The notes under the pieces: generated by a model
The model's input: the letters and a program-made list of their open reading frames with translations, nothing else
Databases searched by the model: none
What the model was told of the DNA's origin: nothing
Shown: positions 39,647 to 48,129 of the stretch, in pieces
Position numbering within the stretch: the stretch's first letter is position 1
Layout: each line of letters begins with the position of its first letter
Program-made: the position numbers and the translations under genes
Origin: Lautropia mirabilis
GTDB taxonomy: Bacteria > Pseudomonadota > Gammaproteobacteria > Burkholderiales > Burkholderiaceae_E
NCBI RefSeq assembly: GCF_900637555.1
Contig: NZ_LR134378.1
Span: 1,560,001-1,624,000, forward strand
Length of the DNA stretch: 64,000 nucleotides
Direction: 5' to 3'

Positions 39647-39943
39647 ATGACATGGATGGATGTGTTGAACGGGGTCGGCCGGATTCTGGTGCTTGTGGGC
39701 TTGACCGCCTTCATGACCCGGGTGCCCGCAAGCCGGCTGGCGATGTGGAAGGTGTTCTGTATCGTCAGCGTGTGCTTTCTGTTTTCCCTGTGGCTGCCGC
39801 AGCTGTACGGGCCGCACGCTTTCCTGGCGCGCCCGTGGATCACGCTCGGCGTGGCGCCCGCGCTGTCCGTGCTGGTGGGCGCCGTGTGCACGGGCGTGAT
39901 CCATTGGTTGCGGCGCAGGATGGCTGCTGAATCACCTGAATGA
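39647..39943 (+). CDS. Small inner membrane protein, unknown function
   Basis: The 98-residue protein has three hydrophobic segments: GRILVLVGLTAFM, WKVFCIVSVCFLFSLWLP and ITLGVAPALSVLVGAVCTGV, with a basic tail (WLRRRMAAE). AAGGAG precedes the ATG by 7 bases. It is coupled to the preceding small membrane protein gene. No family recognised. Confidence 0.6.
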   Translation: MTWMDVLNGVGRILVLVGLTAFMTRVPASRLAMWKVFCIVSVCFLFSLWLPQLYGPHAFLARPWITLGVAPALSVLVGAVCTGVIHWLRRRMAAESPE

Positions 39944-39971
39944 TCGCCGCCATCCCGCGCGCCCGGCATGC

Positions 39972-41852
39972 TCAGCGCTGCTGCAGCGCCTTCTGCCGGA
40001 TCAGCGCCTTGCGCTGCAAGGTCTTCACGCTCTTCAGGTTCCTGGTGGCTTCGGGCCGGGTCTGCCAGTAGAGCGTGCCGCTGTCACCCACGGCGCTGCG
40101 GTCATCAGCCACCGAGATGCCCTTGAACTCGGGGGAGATGTCCAGTCTCCAGTCCGCCGGGATGCGCCAGTGGCTGCACGACAGGCGCTTGATGGCGGGC
40201 AGCTGCTGATCCAGGCACAGGCGGAACTCGTCCTTGGCCTTGCCTTTGAGCACCTTCAGCGTGGCCTGGTTGCCCTTGTCATCCTGCCAGTGCTGCAGCG
40301 CCTGGTTGAAGGGCACCACATCGCCGGCGCGCAGGGTGTAGCTGCTGGTCGAGCGCAGCGGTGATGCAGCCGAGGCAGGGTCTCCGGTGGTGAAGCTGGC
40401 CTGCGTGGACAGGGTCAGCAGCGGGCGGCCCGGAGTGGCTTCGCCGTCGATGCTATAGAGGAAGCGACCCGGCGTGAAGAAGCCCAGCTCCTGATAGCCC
40501 TCGAAGAAGCGTCCCATGTGAACGTCCATCCCCAGCGTGACGGTCTGAGGGGTGAAGACGTAGTCCGGCAGCAGATTCCGGCTGTCGTGGCTCAGGAAGT
40601 TCTCGAATTCGTGGGTGTAGTGGGTCCGTCCCGGCTCGGTCCGGCCAGGATGGTCAATGCTGGACCACCCCTCGACATCGGGTACGGCGGGAGCGCCATC
40701 GTTACGGGGCAGGGGCTGGCCGTCCGGGCCGGGGCCGTTCCAGGGCACGGCCGACCAGCTCTGGTAGTTCGGCCCGATGAGGGCGGGGACCGTGTCCACA
40801 TAGTGGACCAGCACGCCAGCCAGCACGTCGCCACGCACGCCCCGGGAGGACACGGTGGCGGCCTTGTAGGCCGGATAGCGGGTCGTGGACTGCCAGGTCC
40901 GTTGCCGGTCGTCGCGTTCATCCACCACGCGCAGGCCCTGATAGGTGGGCAGCGCGCTCAGGGTCGTCCAGTCGGCGGGCACCTGCCAGAGCGTGCAGCT
41001 CAGGCGCTTCACGTTCTGGACCTTCTGATCCAGGCAGAGCCGTACCTGGTCCTTGGCCTGGCCTGCCATGGGAACCAGCTTCACGGAGTCCCCCTGGGCG
41101 TTGCGCCATTCGGCCAGCGACTGGTTCAGCGGGATGCGCTGTCCGGGCGTGATGGCGACGGGGCGTGTGACGGCATCCAGCGTCAGGGTCTGGCCATCGG
41201 ATGCGGCATCCTCGCCGCTGCGGCCGTTGCCGGTGCCGCCAACCCGCACCTGCGCCTGGCTGCCCAGGTTGAATGGGGTGTCGCGGGAATAGGCAAGGTA
41301 CTGGCTGCCGTGGAAGTTCTCCTGGTAGGAGCCCTCGCTGACCATGTGCAGATCCAGCCCGGTGTCCAGCGTGGGATAGGCAAAGCCATCGACAGGGCTG
41401 TCCTGCAGCCAGCTGGCCTGGTGATAGCGATAGTGGCGGCTGTCGGGGTCCACCTGCTGCAGCCACTGGCCACCCTGCAACGGAGGCGTGTGCGCCAGTG
41501 CGTCGGTGTCGACCTGGCCCTTGTTTCCGGCTCCTCGCCATGGCCATGCGGGCCAGACGCGGTACTCGGGGGTCTGACCGTCCCAGGTGGTGCCCTGCAG
41601 CAGCAGGGTGGCCAGCAGATCACTGCTGATGCTGTGCGTGTCGATGGCGGCCTGGGTGGAGCTGGCCGCCTTGCTGCTGGGGGCCAGGGCGCCGTCGGTC
41701 GTCTGGGCGGACGAGGATGCGGCCGTGACCAGGCTGTTCGCGGTCGCCTTGGTCCGGGTTGCCGAGTCGTCCTGACCACTGCCGCAGCCGGCCAGCAGCG
41801 CGAGGATTGCCGCTGCGAGGATCGTGTGGCGGGAGGGTATGCGCGTCGTCAT
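39972..41852 (-). CDS. Two-repeat lipoprotein, unknown function
   Basis: This 626-residue protein has a lipoprotein signal: hydrophobic ILAAAILALLAGC with the lipobox Cys at 23, followed by a Ser/Thr/Ala-rich linker. The rest looks like two homologous halves of roughly 270 residues. Parallel pieces are KDQVRLCLDQKVQNVKRLSC and WQVPADW in half one (about 265) against KDEFRLCLDQQLPAIKRLSC and WRIPADW in half two (about 539); GLDLHMVSEGSYQE and LGMDVHMGRFFEGYQE also correspond. The paired Cys in each half probably form disulfides outside the cytoplasm. GGAGG precedes ATG 41852. I know no family for it. Likely surface or periplasmic. Confidence 0.75.
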   Translation of the reverse strand: MTTRIPSRHTILAAAILALLAGCGSGQDDSATRTKATANSLVTAASSSAQTTDGALAPSSKAASSTQAAIDTHSISSDLLATLLLQGTTWDGQTPEYRVWPAWPWRGAGNKGQVDTDALAHTPPLQGGQWLQQVDPDSRHYRYHQASWLQDSPVDGFAYPTLDTGLDLHMVSEGSYQENFHGSQYLAYSRDTPFNLGSQAQVRVGGTGNGRSGEDAASDGQTLTLDAVTRPVAITPGQRIPLNQSLAEWRNAQGDSVKLVPMAGQAKDQVRLCLDQKVQNVKRLSCTLWQVPADWTTLSALPTYQGLRVVDERDDRQRTWQSTTRYPAYKAATVSSRGVRGDVLAGVLVHYVDTVPALIGPNYQSWSAVPWNGPGPDGQPLPRNDGAPAVPDVEGWSSIDHPGRTEPGRTHYTHEFENFLSHDSRNLLPDYVFTPQTVTLGMDVHMGRFFEGYQELGFFTPGRFLYSIDGEATPGRPLLTLSTQASFTTGDPASAASPLRSTSSYTLRAGDVVPFNQALQHWQDDKGNQATLKVLKGKAKDEFRLCLDQQLPAIKRLSCSHWRIPADWRLDISPEFKGISVADDRSAVGDSGTLYWQTRPEATRNLKSVKTLQRKALIRQKALQQR

Positions 41853-42297
41853 GGTCTGCCTCCGTCTGTTGGCGTGGGGAAACGATTTGCATGCAGCCAC
41901 CATAGCGCGTGTCGATGATCCTGCGACGAATGTAGTGTTTGGTTACTTGATTTCGGGGTTTTCGGAACGGTTCCTGGTGGGTGATTACAACGTAAAGAAA
42001 GTTTTCGTGACAGGACGGTGTGCTGGTCCCTGTCGGAACATGACATCATGCGCCGAGCCAATGCTCAGAAATCATGGTCTTCATGTCCCTGATTGTTGAC
42101 CGAATTTCGTCGAATCAGCGTCAGTGCAGGCAGCGGCCCAAGTCCGGACGTAGGGGAGGCCCCGAGCAGGGAAGGCATTCCGGTGACGGAAAAAAGCAGA
42201 GGCGGACGCTTTTGAGGCGCCCAGGCAGGTCTTGCGTTTTGTAATTTCTGCTTCGTGTCTTCTGCACTCAACCCTCAACCCTCAACGCCGCAGGCGC
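41853..42297. other. Intergenic stretch between lipoprotein and rsgA genes
   Basis: The 445 bases contain no gene I can support. The first 200 are clearly AT-richer than the surroundings and should hold the lipoprotein promoter; an 11-base palindrome GGAACGGTTCC lies at 41964-41974. Near the right end there is a short direct repeat, CAACCCTCAACCCTCAACG, just after an AT-rich patch at 42235-42250. No clear terminator for rsgA was found. Confidence 0.4.
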
Positions 42298-43380
42298 CTA
42301 GTCGTAATCCACCAGCTGCTGGAACAGTTCGTAGCGGTGCGGGTCGATGTCGCCGCGTTCGGCCGCATCGCGGATGGCGCAGCCCGGTTCGTCGTGGTGC
42401 TGGCAGTCGTTGAAGCGGCACTGGCCCAAGTAGGGGCGGAACTCGGGCATGGCGTGCAGCAGCTGCCAGCGGCTCAGGTGTGCCAGCTCGAACTGCTGGA
42501 AGCCCGGGGTGTCGATCAGCCAGCTCTGGCCATCAGGCAGGATGAAGGCACGACTGAAGGTGGTGGTATGACGTCCGCTGGACAATGCGGTGGAGATCTC
42601 GTTGGTCTGCTGGCTGGCGGTGGGCACCAGGGCGTTGAGCAGGGTGGATTTGCCCATGCCGCTCTGGCCCAGCAGCACGGTGCGCTTGCCGACCAGGCGT
42701 TCCTGCACGGGTTCCAGCGAGGCGGGATCCTTCAGGGCCGAAATGGGCAGCATCGGGTAGCCCAGCGACTCGTAGACGCGCGTGCGCGCCTGCACCTGCT
42801 CGAACGACTGGCTCAGGTCCTGCTTGGTCACCAGCACCAGGACGGGGATGTCCTCGGCGGTGAGGCCGAGCAGCAGCCGCATCAGCAGCGCTTCGTCGAA
42901 GGCGGGGTAGCCGCTGATCAGCACGGCCGCCTGATCGACGTTGGCGGCAATGATCTTCTCCCGGAAGGCGTCGCGGCGGCGCACCTGGTTGCGGCGCGGC
43001 GCCACGCTCTCGATGGCTGAAGGGCCGCTGTCGGCCTGCCGGTAGGTCACATGGTCGCCCACCACGCAGTCCAGTCGCCGGCCCACCGCCATGGCGGGCA
43101 GGTGCGGCCCGCCATCCGTCGGGGCCAGCAGGAACTGGCGGCCATAGGCGGCCATCACGTCGGCCTGCAGTCGCTCGGAACGGGTCTGGCCGCGCGGCTG
43201 GGCCTGGCTGCCGGCCGGGGTCTTGCGGGTGTAGGAACGGCTGCCACCCGGGCGGGGGGGCTGGCGTCCCCGGCCCTTGTTGGCCAGGGCCATGGCCTCG
43301 TCCTCGTAGCGGGCACCTGTGTAGTCGTCGTCGAAGTCGTCGGCGGGGCCGGTGCGGCGCGGGTGATCGGAGGAGGTCAT
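42298..43380 (-). CDS. rsgA: Ribosome small subunit-dependent GTPase RsgA
   Basis: RsgA is a circularly permuted GTPase that checks late 30S subunit assembly. The 360-residue protein has an OB fold (about 70-140), then G4 LVTKQDLS (about 188), G1 LLGQSGMGKSTLLNAL (about 240), switch and G3 WLIDTPGFQQF (about 290), and a C-terminal zinc knuckle (CRFNDCQHHDEPGC, about 326). The N-terminal 60 residues are Arg/Gly/Pro-rich and longer than usual. The ATG at 43380 is best supported; it lies 14 bases beyond the stop of the M48 protease gene on the same strand. Confidence 0.94.
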   Translation of the reverse strand: MTSSDHPRRTGPADDFDDDYTGARYEDEAMALANKGRGRQPPRPGGSRSYTRKTPAGSQAQPRGQTRSERLQADVMAAYGRQFLLAPTDGGPHLPAMAVGRRLDCVVGDHVTYRQADSGPSAIESVAPRRNQVRRRDAFREKIIAANVDQAAVLISGYPAFDEALLMRLLLGLTAEDIPVLVLVTKQDLSQSFEQVQARTRVYESLGYPMLPISALKDPASLEPVQERLVGKRTVLLGQSGMGKSTLLNALVPTASQQTNEISTALSSGRHTTTFSRAFILPDGQSWLIDTPGFQQFELAHLSRWQLLHAMPEFRPYLGQCRFNDCQHHDEPGCAIRDAAERGDIDPHRYELFQQLVDYD

Positions 43381-43393
43381 GGCTGTGGTGAGG

Positions 43394-44695
43394 TCATGGC
43401 TGTGATGGGGCGGCCGGGGCCGCCTCGGCCAGCCGCTGCCGGATCCGGCCGATGCGCAGGGGCGCCGGCGGGTGGGAATCGTAGAACGCCGAATGCAGCG
43501 GATCGGGCGTGAGGGTGCTGGCGTTGTCCTCGTAGATCTTGGTGAGGGCCGAGACCAGCGCCTGGCCGTTGCTGTGTTCCACCGCGAAGGCATCGGCCTC
43601 GAATTCGTCACGGCGTGACATCCAGGCCATCAGCGGCCGCAGCGGCAGCAGGAAGACGGGCAGGGCCAGGAAGAAGAGCAGCAGCGCCACGCCGGCCGGT
43701 GCCTGGGCCTGGAAGGGGCCGATGGCGATGCCCAGCCCCTGGTAGAACCAGATCTGCGACGACAGCCAGCCCAGCAGTGCAAAGGCAACCAGGCTGAATA
43801 CGCCCTGCAGCACCAGGCGCTTCTGGATGTGCTTCTTCTTGAAATGGCCCAGCTCGTGCGCCAGCACGGCCTCCACCTCGTCGACCTCCAGTCGGGCCAG
43901 CAGGGTGTCAAAGAAGACGATGCGCCGGCTTTTGCCGAAGCCGGTGAAGTAGGCGTTGCCATGGGCCGAGCGGCGGCTGCCGTCCATCACGAACAGGCCG
44001 CCGGCACTGAACTGGCAGCGCGCCAACAGCGCCAGGATGCGTTCCTTCACCGGTCCATCGGCCATCGGCTCGAAGCGGTTGAAGAGCGGGGCAATGACGG
44101 TGGGAAAGAGCAGCAGCACCACGACGTTGAAGCCGATCCAGAAGGCCCAGGCCCACAACCACCAGCGCTGGCCGGTGTGCTGCATCAGCGCGATGAGGGC
44201 GGCCAGCAACGGCAGTCCCAGCAGGGCGCCAACGAGCAGCGCCTTCAGGTGGTCGGCCACGAAGAGCGCCGGCGTCATGCGGTTGAAGCCGAAGCGGGTC
44301 TCCAGCCGGAAATGCCGCCACCCGTCCACCGGCAGCTCGGCCAGGCTGATGAGAAGCAGCGCGGTGGCCATGACGAGCAGCTGCTGCAGGAGCGGCTGGT
44401 CGGGTAGCCAGCGCATCCAGGTTTCGTGGATGAACTGCAGACCGCCCAGCAGGGTGAGGGCAAGCAGCACCACCGCGCCCACGAACTGGTCGACGATGCC
44501 CAGCTGCACGCGGGCGATGGTGTAGGCGGCGGCGCGCTGGTGGGCCGGCAGGCTGATGCGGCTGGCAAAGGGTTCGGGCACGGCGTCGCGGTGCCGGCTG
44601 ACGTGGCGGACCTGACGGCTGGCCAGCCAGAGGCGCAGAACCAGCGACAGCAACAGGAATCCGACGAACAGGAAGCTGAAGTGCAGGGGTTGCAT
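43394..44695 (-). CDS. M48-family (Ste24-like) membrane metallopeptidase
   Basis: This 433-residue inner membrane protease has the zinc motif HELGH (about 278) with the third ligand in RRDEFEADAFAVEHS (about 365), and about seven membrane helices. The N-terminal part resembles CAAX prenyl protease 1/Ste24, as in many proteobacterial M48 enzymes, where the role is probably membrane protein quality control rather than prenyl processing. I start at ATG 44695 (QPLHFSFLFVGFLLLSLVL). Only 14 bases separate this ATG from the orn ATG on the other strand. rsgA follows directly. Confidence 0.88.
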   Translation of the reverse strand: MQPLHFSFLFVGFLLLSLVLRLWLASRQVRHVSRHRDAVPEPFASRISLPAHQRAAAYTIARVQLGIVDQFVGAVVLLALTLLGGLQFIHETWMRWLPDQPLLQQLLVMATALLLISLAELPVDGWRHFRLETRFGFNRMTPALFVADHLKALLVGALLGLPLLAALIALMQHTGQRWWLWAWAFWIGFNVVVLLLFPTVIAPLFNRFEPMADGPVKERILALLARCQFSAGGLFVMDGSRRSAHGNAYFTGFGKSRRIVFFDTLLARLEVDEVEAVLAHELGHFKKKHIQKRLVLQGVFSLVAFALLGWLSSQIWFYQGLGIAIGPFQAQAPAGVALLLFFLALPVFLLPLRPLMAWMSRRDEFEADAFAVEHSNGQALVSALTKIYEDNASTLTPDPLHSAFYDSHPPAPLRIGRIRQRLAEAAPAAPSQP

Positions 44696-44709
44696 GCGAC
44701 AATTAAAGC

Positions 44710-45420
44710 ATGGAAACCCAAGACACAATGGGGGCGGCTGCCGCCCCGGAAAACGAACGGAACGGGATGGATCAGGCGTCGGAGGGCGCTCCGCAGGGCG
44801 TCTCGGCCGGCCACACGGCCGATGGCCAGCCACTGGGCACCGTGTTCGTTCCCCCTGGCCGGCCTGACGAGAGCCGTCTGGTCTGGCTCGACATGGAAAT
44901 GACCGGCCTTCATCCCGACATCGACCGCATCATCGAGGTGGCGATGGTGGTGACTGACAGCGAGCTGAACCTGCTGGCTGAAGGGCCGGTGCTGGCCATT
45001 CACCAGCCCGACACGGTGCTGGACGCCATGGACAAGTGGAACCAGTCCACCCATGGCAAGTCCGGGCTCATCGACCGCGTGCGGGCCTCGACGCTGACCG
45101 AGGCGGCGGCGCAGGGCATCCTGCTGGAGTTCATCCGCGCCTGGGCGCCCGAAGGCAAGTCACCCATGTGCGGCAACTCCATTGGGCAGGACCGGCGCTT
45201 CATGGCGCGCTACATGCCCGAGCTGGAAAGCTGGTTCCACTACCGCAACCTGGATGTGAGCACGCTGAAGGAACTGGCACGGCGCTGGGCGCCCGAGGTC
45301 TATCGCAGCTTCAAGAAGCGCGGCGCCCACACCGCGCTGGCCGACATTCAGGAATCCATCGACGAGCTGCGGCACTACCGCCAGCACTTCATCGGACCGG
45401 CCGGACAGCCCAGGGGCTGA
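44710..45420 (+). CDS. orn: Oligoribonuclease
   Basis: Orn degrades di- to pentaribonucleotides (including pGpG) to mononucleotides. The DEDDh motifs are [20 protein letters not shown] (ExoI), [19 protein letters not shown] (ExoII) and [18 protein letters not shown] (ExoIII). From ATG 44710 it has 236 residues, with about 55 more than typical at the N terminus (Ala/Gly/Asp-rich, not conserved). An internal ATG at 44767 is possible. Because the divergent M48 gene starts 14 bases away, the annotated start may be too early. Confidence 0.93.
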   Translation: METQDTMGAAAAPENERNGMDQASEGAPQGVSAGHTADGQPLGTVFVPPGRPDESRLVWLDMEMTGLHPDIDRIIEVAMVVTDSELNLLAEGPVLAIHQPDTVLDAMDKWNQSTHGKSGLIDRVRASTLTEAAAQGILLEFIRAWAPEGKSPMCGNSIGQDRRFMARYMPELESWFHYRNLDVSTLKELARRWAPEVYRSFKKRGAHTALADIQESIDELRHYRQHFIGPAGQPRG

Positions 45421-45458
45421 TCCCGAGTCCGGGATCAGCCGGGGCCACCGGGAGGCGC

Positions 45459-47438
45459 TCAGGGGGTGGGCGCCGTCTCGACAGGCACCCGCCGGTACAG
45501 CCCCAGCAGGTGCGGCGTCTTGCCGAAGGGCCGCTGGCGCTGCCATAGCGACTGCCAGGGCTGGGCCAGGATCTGGGCGGGCGTGGCGCCATCCAGGCCG
45601 GCGTCCTTGGCGCGGCCCAGCAGGTCAGGCAGGTTGATGGGCGTGCCCGGCGTGTCGTCGGCCACCAGCAGCCAGGGGCAGACAGGCTTGGGCGGTGCCT
45701 CATCCTGCTGGCGCAGATCCGGCAGCCGCACGAAGCGGGCGCCGGCGTAGTAGGCAAACAGGGCCAGTTCACCGGCATCCGTGCCGGCATGCAGCACGCA
45801 GCCCGGCTGGCTGGCAAACAGCGCCCGGGTGGGAATCACCAGTTCCTGGTAGCTCTTGCGCCAGTTGCCGGCAGGCAGCCACAGGGTCATCAGGAGCAGC
45901 CAGGTCAGCACCATGCCCCCTGACGACAGCGCCATGGGGCGCCAGAAGGGGCGCGGCCGGCGCGATACGCGCCACACCACCAGCAGCACCCAGGCCCCGG
46001 TGGCCAGCAACCCGATGATCAGCTCGATGACCGAGACGTGGGCGACAAAGCCTGGCAGCGCGGCTTCGGCCCGGGCTGCCATGCGCGGCGGCCAGCCCGA
46101 CATGAAGGCGACCCAGTAGGCCCAGACGGCCAGACTGGCCACCGAGAAGATCATGACGGCAAACCAGTCCACCACGCTGACAAGGTTGCGGCGGATCATG
46201 GGCAGCGTCATGCCGGTCAGCACGGCCATCGGCAGCACCATCGGGGTGAGCGTGGCCTGGTGGTCAGCCGTCTGCGGGTTGCACAGCGAGGCCAGCAGCA
46301 TCAGCAGCAGCGGGAAGAGGGGCGCGGCAATGGGCGCTTCACGGCAGCCGGCCCGCCAGCGCCACATGCCCCACAGCACGAACGGCCACAGCGGCCACAG
46401 GTACCACGGCAGCGTGCCGCCCAGTTGGGAAAGCGCTTCACCGCTCGGCGCGCCGAACATGCCGGCATTCCAGGACAGCCAGCCGTGGAAGAACTCCGCC
46501 ACCTTCTGGCTGGCAGCCGGATCCACCGGCAGGTTGCTGTCACCCTCCATCAGGGGCAGGGCTTGCACCACGGCGTCCGAGTGGCTGAAATAGGCCAGCA
46601 GCGCCGGCCAGACAATGCTGCCAAGCACGGCCACCGGCAGCATCGTCAGCAGGATCCAGCCCGCCACCAGCCGGAAGGGCACCACCAGCCACAGGAGCAG
46701 CAGCGTGGCCAGCAGCATGACGACGGCCAGCGGAATGCCGTAGGTGAGCAGGCTGGCGGCGATGGCCAGGCCCACCAGCAGTCCGCCGCGGCGGGGACGA
46801 TCGATGGCCACCGACAGGCCGAACAGATGCAGCGCCACGCACAGGGTCTGCGAGGCGTTGGCCGTGGTCTCGTGGATGGGTGCGATGAGCCCGAAGCAGG
46901 CCAGCACGGCCAGCAGAGCCGCATCGGCCACGGCGTGGCCGAAGTCCTGCGGGCTGGCGCCGGCGCCGAACGGATCCTGCGGCTGGATTTCAGGCCGCAC
47001 GGCCAGGTTGCGCGCCGCATACCAGAGCAGCGTCATGGCCAAAGCGATGCCCGCAGCCGCTGTCAGTCGCATGGCCAGGTCCGGGGCGATGCGCCACCCG
47101 TCGGCCGCATGGCCGAAGAAGCTGGCCAGCAGCGTGTTGAAGAGCCGTGCGGCGTGCATGCCCAGCGCGCCCACCCAGAAGGGCAGCGGGCCGCCCTCGT
47201 CGGGCACCAGCTGGCCCTGCACGTTGGGCAGCAGCCAGTCGATGCTGTTGCCGGTGGCCATGGTGTGGGCGATGCCGAAGCCGATGGCGTCGTCGGTCCG
47301 CCAGGGATCACGCCCGAACAGGCCGGCCAGGACATAGACCGCGCAGAACAGCAGCGGAATCCAGCGTGGCAGGCGTGCGGCGTCTGCCGAGGTGACCAGA
47401 TAGGGTCTGACGCGCGACCCGGAACTAGAGCTTGTCAT
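45459..47438 (-). CDS. GT-C fold membrane glycosyltransferase (ArnT/PMT-like)
   Basis: The 659-residue polytopic inner membrane protein has about 12 helices and a periplasmic C-terminal domain. The first periplasmic loop holds GRDPWRTDDAIGFGIAH with the acidic pair expected for polyprenyl-phosphate sugar binding, then VPDEGGPLPFWVGALG, as in ArnT/PMT-type (GT83/GT39) enzymes. These transfer a sugar from a lipid carrier to lipid A, protein or glycan on the outer face of the membrane. The acceptor cannot be read from sequence. It seems monocistronic and convergent with orn (38 bases apart). Confidence 0.75.
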   Translation of the reverse strand: MTSSSSGSRVRPYLVTSADAARLPRWIPLLFCAVYVLAGLFGRDPWRTDDAIGFGIAHTMATGNSIDWLLPNVQGQLVPDEGGPLPFWVGALGMHAARLFNTLLASFFGHAADGWRIAPDLAMRLTAAAGIALAMTLLWYAARNLAVRPEIQPQDPFGAGASPQDFGHAVADAALLAVLACFGLIAPIHETTANASQTLCVALHLFGLSVAIDRPRRGGLLVGLAIAASLLTYGIPLAVVMLLATLLLLWLVVPFRLVAGWILLTMLPVAVLGSIVWPALLAYFSHSDAVVQALPLMEGDSNLPVDPAASQKVAEFFHGWLSWNAGMFGAPSGEALSQLGGTLPWYLWPLWPFVLWGMWRWRAGCREAPIAAPLFPLLLMLLASLCNPQTADHQATLTPMVLPMAVLTGMTLPMIRRNLVSVVDWFAVMIFSVASLAVWAYWVAFMSGWPPRMAARAEAALPGFVAHVSVIELIIGLLATGAWVLLVVWRVSRRPRPFWRPMALSSGGMVLTWLLLMTLWLPAGNWRKSYQELVIPTRALFASQPGCVLHAGTDAGELALFAYYAGARFVRLPDLRQQDEAPPKPVCPWLLVADDTPGTPINLPDLLGRAKDAGLDGATPAQILAQPWQSLWQRQRPFGKTPHLLGLYRRVPVETAPTP

Positions 47439-47517
47439 CGTCGGATCCTGTGGGGCCGATCAGTCATCGTTTGGGCTCATTGTCCGCCAGGGGCGCATCG
47501 GACGCACGAGAGACCAT

Positions 47518-47550
47518 GGAAAAAGAAAGCCCCGGCAGTTGCCAGGGCTT
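47518..47550 (-). terminator. Terminator of rpmE2
   Basis: On the minus strand AAGCCC/GGGCTT with an inner GGC/GCC stem forms a hairpin (47527-47550), followed by a T-rich run (plus strand A-rich 47518-47528). It lies 44 bases after the rpmE2 stop and before the glycosyltransferase gene. Confidence 0.7.
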
Positions 47551-47593
47551 TTCTGGGGCCACGGCGAACCGCGGCCAGGGGCCGTAGAACGGA

Positions 47594-47860
47594 TCAGGCC
47601 TTGGCGGCGGTAGCGCCGGTGCGGGCGAACTTCTGACGGAATTTCTCGACGCGGCCGGTCTCGATGATGCGCTGCTGAGCGCCCGTGTAGAACGGGTGGG
47701 ACTCGGAGGTCACGTCCAGCTTCATCAGCGGATATTCCTTGCCGTCGTCCATCTTGATGGTTTCGCGCGTGTGCACCGTGGAACGCGTGATGAACTTGAA
47801 ACCGTTGGCCATGTCCTGGAACACGACTTCGCGGTACTCGGGGTGGATGCCTTCTTTCAT
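47594..47860 (-). CDS. rpmE2: 50S ribosomal protein L31 type B
   Basis: This 88-residue protein begins [20 protein letters not shown] and has [20 protein letters not shown] and [19 protein letters not shown], as in type B L31, which lacks the zinc-binding Cys motif of type A. In many bacteria type B replaces type A under zinc limitation; here it may be the only one, which I cannot tell from one window. A strong promoter (TTGCAC, 16 bases, TATAAT at 47935-47962) precedes it. A Zur-like regulator lies elsewhere in the window. Confidence 0.95.
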   Translation of the reverse strand: MKEGIHPEYREVVFQDMANGFKFITRSTVHTRETIKMDDGKEYPLMKLDVTSESHPFYTGAQQRIIETGRVEKFRQKFARTGATAAKA

Positions 47861-47934
47861 AGGGGAATCGGTTGGGTGTTCAGCGCCGAAGCAGGTGATG
47901 AAAACGCACGCAACGGTACGACAAGTAAACGTCC

Positions 47935-47962
47935 ATTATAACGGTTTGGCCTGTCCGTGCAA
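47935..47962 (-). promoter_or_regulatory. Promoter of rpmE2
   Basis: On the minus strand TTGCAC (47957-47962) and TATAAT (47935-47940) are 16 bases apart, a near-consensus sigma-70 promoter. The start codon of rpmE2 is at 47860, giving a leader of about 65 bases. Confidence 0.75.
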
Positions 47963-48129
47963 CGATTCGCCCCCGCCGGTCGGGCTTGGGCGGCCGGCTG
48001 TCGGGGGCTTCGGGCAGCGCTGGCCGACGGACGGCGGCCCATGAAGAAACGGGGACGGGCGGATCGAAATCCGTCCCGTCCCCGTCCGGGGCCGCCCATG
48101 ACAGGGCGGCCGGAGGAGCGACGCCTGAC

